Source: a virus
Length of the DNA: 24,242 bases
Direction: 5' to 3' (one strand)
IMG/VR virus record: IMGVR_UViG_3300027856_000027
Span: 1 to 24,242 of that record
The notes under the pieces are model-generated. The model did no database searches. It was not told the origin of the DNA and was given only the letters and a program-made list of their open reading frames with translations. A program made the position numbers and the translations under genes. Shown piece after piece: positions 22,820 to 24,242 of this stretch; positions within the stretch are counted from its first letter, which is position 1, and each line of letters starts with the position of its first letter.

Positions 22820-23150
22820 CGAACATCATCCCTGCGTTAAATAACGCTATAATACCACAAGCAATAATTGTTTTGAATTTCATATTTTTGCTTTCTGCGT
22901 ACCAAAAAAGACAACAGTATATTACAGCGATAACTAACGAGTACTGCCACTCACTAAGAGCGTCTAATGCATCTACGTTGCTCAATATCTCATCCAAAAA
23001 AAAGGCCGTGAAGAAACAGCCGTTTTTAATGTTTATAGTGGTAATGGCGTACAAAGCTATAAGTATATTACTTACGTTTTGTGCCGTCTCCACGCTTGCG
23101 CTTTGAAGTTCCCATAGTGTTAACACCTCTTGAATTGAAAGAAGTTCCAT
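22617..23150 (-). CDS. Multi-pass membrane protein, 177 residues
   Basis: A protein with four predicted membrane segments (about residues 25-42, 67-86, 92-112 and 120-142) and a short soluble end. It has a good start: ATG at 23150 with AAGGTGAT 6 bases upstream. The segments contain NILIALYAITTI, YSLVIAVIYCCLFWY and FKTIIACGIIALFNAGMMF. No family is recognised. The last third overlaps the 82-residue frame. The N-terminal portion is clearly coding by its ribosome binding site and hydrophobic pattern; the end after residue 145 is less certain if the real product shifts frame. Confidence 0.65.
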   Translation of the reverse strand: MELLSIQEVLTLWELQSASVETAQNVSNILIALYAITTINIKNGCFFTAFFLDEILSNVDALDALSEWQYSLVIAVIYCCLFWYAESKNMKFKTIIACGIIALFNAGMMFDAIINKEAYSFLYKNYLLIIVSVHLYLISTLLEWERIGRGLGAFFRVFGSSIRTNYNLAFICYTSRN

Positions 23151-23200
23151 TTTATCACCTTTTAAATCATTATTCCTGTCTAAATCTTTTCTCGTGCAAC

Positions 23201-23764
23201 TTAACTTTTAAAGGTTTTACTAGGTAAAAATATCGAATCCTCCGCACTAAGTCCTGATCTAAACCTTCTCGTTATCGTCGAGCCGGTAACGGTGCATTGG
23301 TCATGGCGGGACCACTCTGCCGGTGTCTTTATTTCATCTTTATATTTAATTGCTATAGATGTTGATCTTAAATACTGCTCCTTCTTACCTCTTCCGGTGT
23401 TACACGCATTACAAAGCGACCTTAAGTTATCGGGCTTGTTGTTTGTTACGTCCTCGTCAATATGGTCTATGTGGGTGGTGTATAAATCCCAATTACACTC
23501 CTTGCCGCACAGGGCGCAATCAGGGAGGTTATCACCAAAAACAGAGTACATAACAAACCGGTGCTCGTAAACATAACCATTTTTTTGGCTTAAAATATGA
23601 TCGGGCTCGTATATCGCTTGATAACCTTTAGGGTTAGTGTACCTGTAATTTCTTTTTCTTACTGTGTCGTAGGTTCCGTTTCTCATAAACCTAAAGTAAT
23701 GCATTTGACAGACATCGTCCTTAACATATGCAGAATCGTTATCACAACCATTAACCTTACACAT
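23201..23764 (-). CDS. HNH endonuclease with DNA-binding C-terminus
   Basis: A 187-residue nuclease. The N-terminus carries a small Cys/His cluster (C2, C7, C19, H22) often found in phage HNH proteins. The HNH core has CALC (83-86), THIDHID (97-103), the conserved Asn at 113 (PDNL) and LCNAC (117-121) as zinc-binding and catalytic parts. The last 40 residues (about 147-180, KTPAEWSRHDQCTVTGSTI, then RRFRSGLSAEDSI) resemble the DNA-binding repeat that follows such domains in homing endonucleases. It is a likely free-standing homing or mobile nuclease, or one that helps late DNA processing. It lies between the NinG-like gene and the membrane genes. Confidence 0.85.
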   Translation of the reverse strand: MCKVNGCDNDSAYVKDDVCQMHYFRFMRNGTYDTVRKRNYRYTNPKGYQAIYEPDHILSQKNGYVYEHRFVMYSVFGDNLPDCALCGKECNWDLYTTHIDHIDEDVTNNKPDNLRSLCNACNTGRGKKEQYLRSTSIAIKYKDEIKTPAEWSRHDQCTVTGSTITRRFRSGLSAEDSIFLPSKTFKS

Positions 23765-24178
23765 AAACCACCATTACAATCAAACTTCAATGCAATTATT
23801 ATAGCAGCTTTTTGAGCTCTATATTGAATTCTTTTCTCATTTGTTCGAGCTCCTTACCGGTAAACTTTTTAGGTCCCGTCTCTGATTCGCAATAATCTAT
23901 TATTTCTTGAGCTCCACTTTCTCCGAACCGGTCTTTTAGCCCTTGAATATAACCCCTGGTGTTCTTGTTTCCATAAATATTCCCACTGAGCCCCATATTG
24001 CAATACCGGTTACACTGTAAAAAAGTATTCTTTCTATCGTACCTTAAATTTCCTTGAGCCCCACGAGTCTTAAAGTGACCACAGCACCAATCCATATTTG
24101 GCTTACTGCAAGATATACACACCGGTTCAATTCCTCGAGACTTAAACCACTCGATCTCCTCTTTTACTCTTAACCGGT
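23557..24178. repeat. Cluster of ACCGGT palindromic hexamers
   Basis: Six ACCGGT hexamers are found at 23557, 23856, 23927, 24005, 24121 and 24173, and I found none in the preceding 23.5 kb. Two extend to perfect 10-base palindromes, TTACCGGTAA (23854-23863) and TAACCGGTTA (24171-24180). Related ACCGGC and GCCGGT forms lie at 24184, 23282 and 23319. The five in the NinG-like gene fall in all three codon positions, so codon choice alone does not explain them. Confidence 0.55.
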
Positions 24179-24242
24179 TAAATACCGGCTGAGTTAAGCT
24201 GTGCTGATACTTAACATCATTTAAATTAAACTCTTTCTTTTT
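23799..24242 (-). CDS. ninG: NinG-like recombination protein (partial, start outside window)
   Basis: The frame is open from the right edge to a stop at 23799, giving at least 147 residues; a start at the internal GTG 24122 would cut the domain. Upstream of that GTG the frame reads TQPVFNRL, then FKSRGIEPVCISC, the family's usual lead-in, so the gene continues outside. Hallmarks are C-x-x-C (VCISC), GHFKTRGAQGNLRYD, LQCNRYCN, LSGN and a C-terminal FTGKELEQMRKEF, all typical of lambda NinG, a nuclease-fold protein acting in phage recombination in place of host RuvC-like steps. It is the first gene of the visible minus-strand series. Confidence 0.9.
   Translation of the reverse strand, partial: KKKEFNLNDVKYQHSLTQPVFNRLRVKEEIEWFKSRGIEPVCISCSKPNMDWCCGHFKTRGAQGNLRYDRKNTFLQCNRYCNMGLSGNIYGNKNTRGYIQGLKDRFGESGAQEIIDYCESETGPKKFTGKELEQMRKEFNIELKKLL

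Noticed and set aside
23798-23803. TATAAT on the minus strand just past the NinG-like stop, as a promoter for the HNH gene
   Set aside because: No acceptable -35 is found at 16-18 bases; an isolated -10 in AT-rich DNA is too weak to call.
23812-23914. Recurrent GAGCTC near the end of the NinG-like gene
   Set aside because: Only three nearby copies, partly explained by Glu-Leu and Gln-Glu codons of the protein; not distinct enough from chance.
1-24242. tRNA genes, CRISPR arrays, insertion sequences or an integrase attachment site
   Set aside because: No cloverleaf, no evenly spaced repeats, no transposase or integrase, and no terminal direct repeats were seen in this window.

Overview
This window is a stretch of a tailed double-stranded DNA phage (or an intact-looking prophage) of podovirus type. 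Nearly every gene lies on the minus strand, packed with 1-14 base overlaps and AG-rich ribosome binding sites. The P22-type portal, the P22 gp10-like stabilisation protein, the glutamine/glycine-rich ejection proteins, the consecutive tailspikes and the absence of a tape-measure or sheath gene point to a short-tailed virion. The major capsid protein belongs to the DUF5309/SU10-like HK97-fold group. By eye the DNA is AT-rich. The host is probably a gammaproteobacterium, perhaps marine, but that is inference only.

Reading the minus strand from right to left: (1) 24242-23201 holds the carboxy-terminal part of a NinG-like recombination protein and an HNH endonuclease, DNA that is unusually rich in ACCGGT hexamers. 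(2) 23150-22318 holds three small membrane proteins, two of them overlapping in different frames, which is a plausible holin region. (3) 22287-19999 holds four tail or surface proteins, including a YSY-repeat protein. (4) 19954-18211 holds the small and large terminase subunits. (5) 18224-17785 holds two short plus-strand genes (an HTH-like protein and a zinc-ribbon-like protein) set antisense between terminase and portal, with back-to-back promoters and a palindrome between them. (6) 17783-12333 holds portal, a small head protein, scaffold, major capsid protein, a hairpin, two small head proteins and a head-tail adaptor. (7) 12333-8979 holds the gp10-like protein and three connector or tail proteins. 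(8) 8888-4986 has its own candidate promoter, three ejection-type proteins and a 46-residue membrane protein. (9) 4976-408 holds two large beta-helix tailspikes. (10) 1-203 on the plus strand is the end of a DUF5675 protein, followed by a rho-independent terminator at 374-405 that separates it from the converging late genes.

Together the minus-strand genes would package DNA (terminase), build the head (portal, scaffold, capsid, adaptor), close it (gp10-like), load ejection proteins and add host-recognition spikes. Four genes too short for a simple length cutoff are added here: 46 aa at 4986-5126, 51 aa at 13283-13438, 59 aa at 17885-18064 and 57 aa at 18051-18224. No tRNA, CRISPR array, insertion sequence, integrase or recognisable classical endolysin was seen. 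Family names rest on recognition of sequence patterns, since no search was run.
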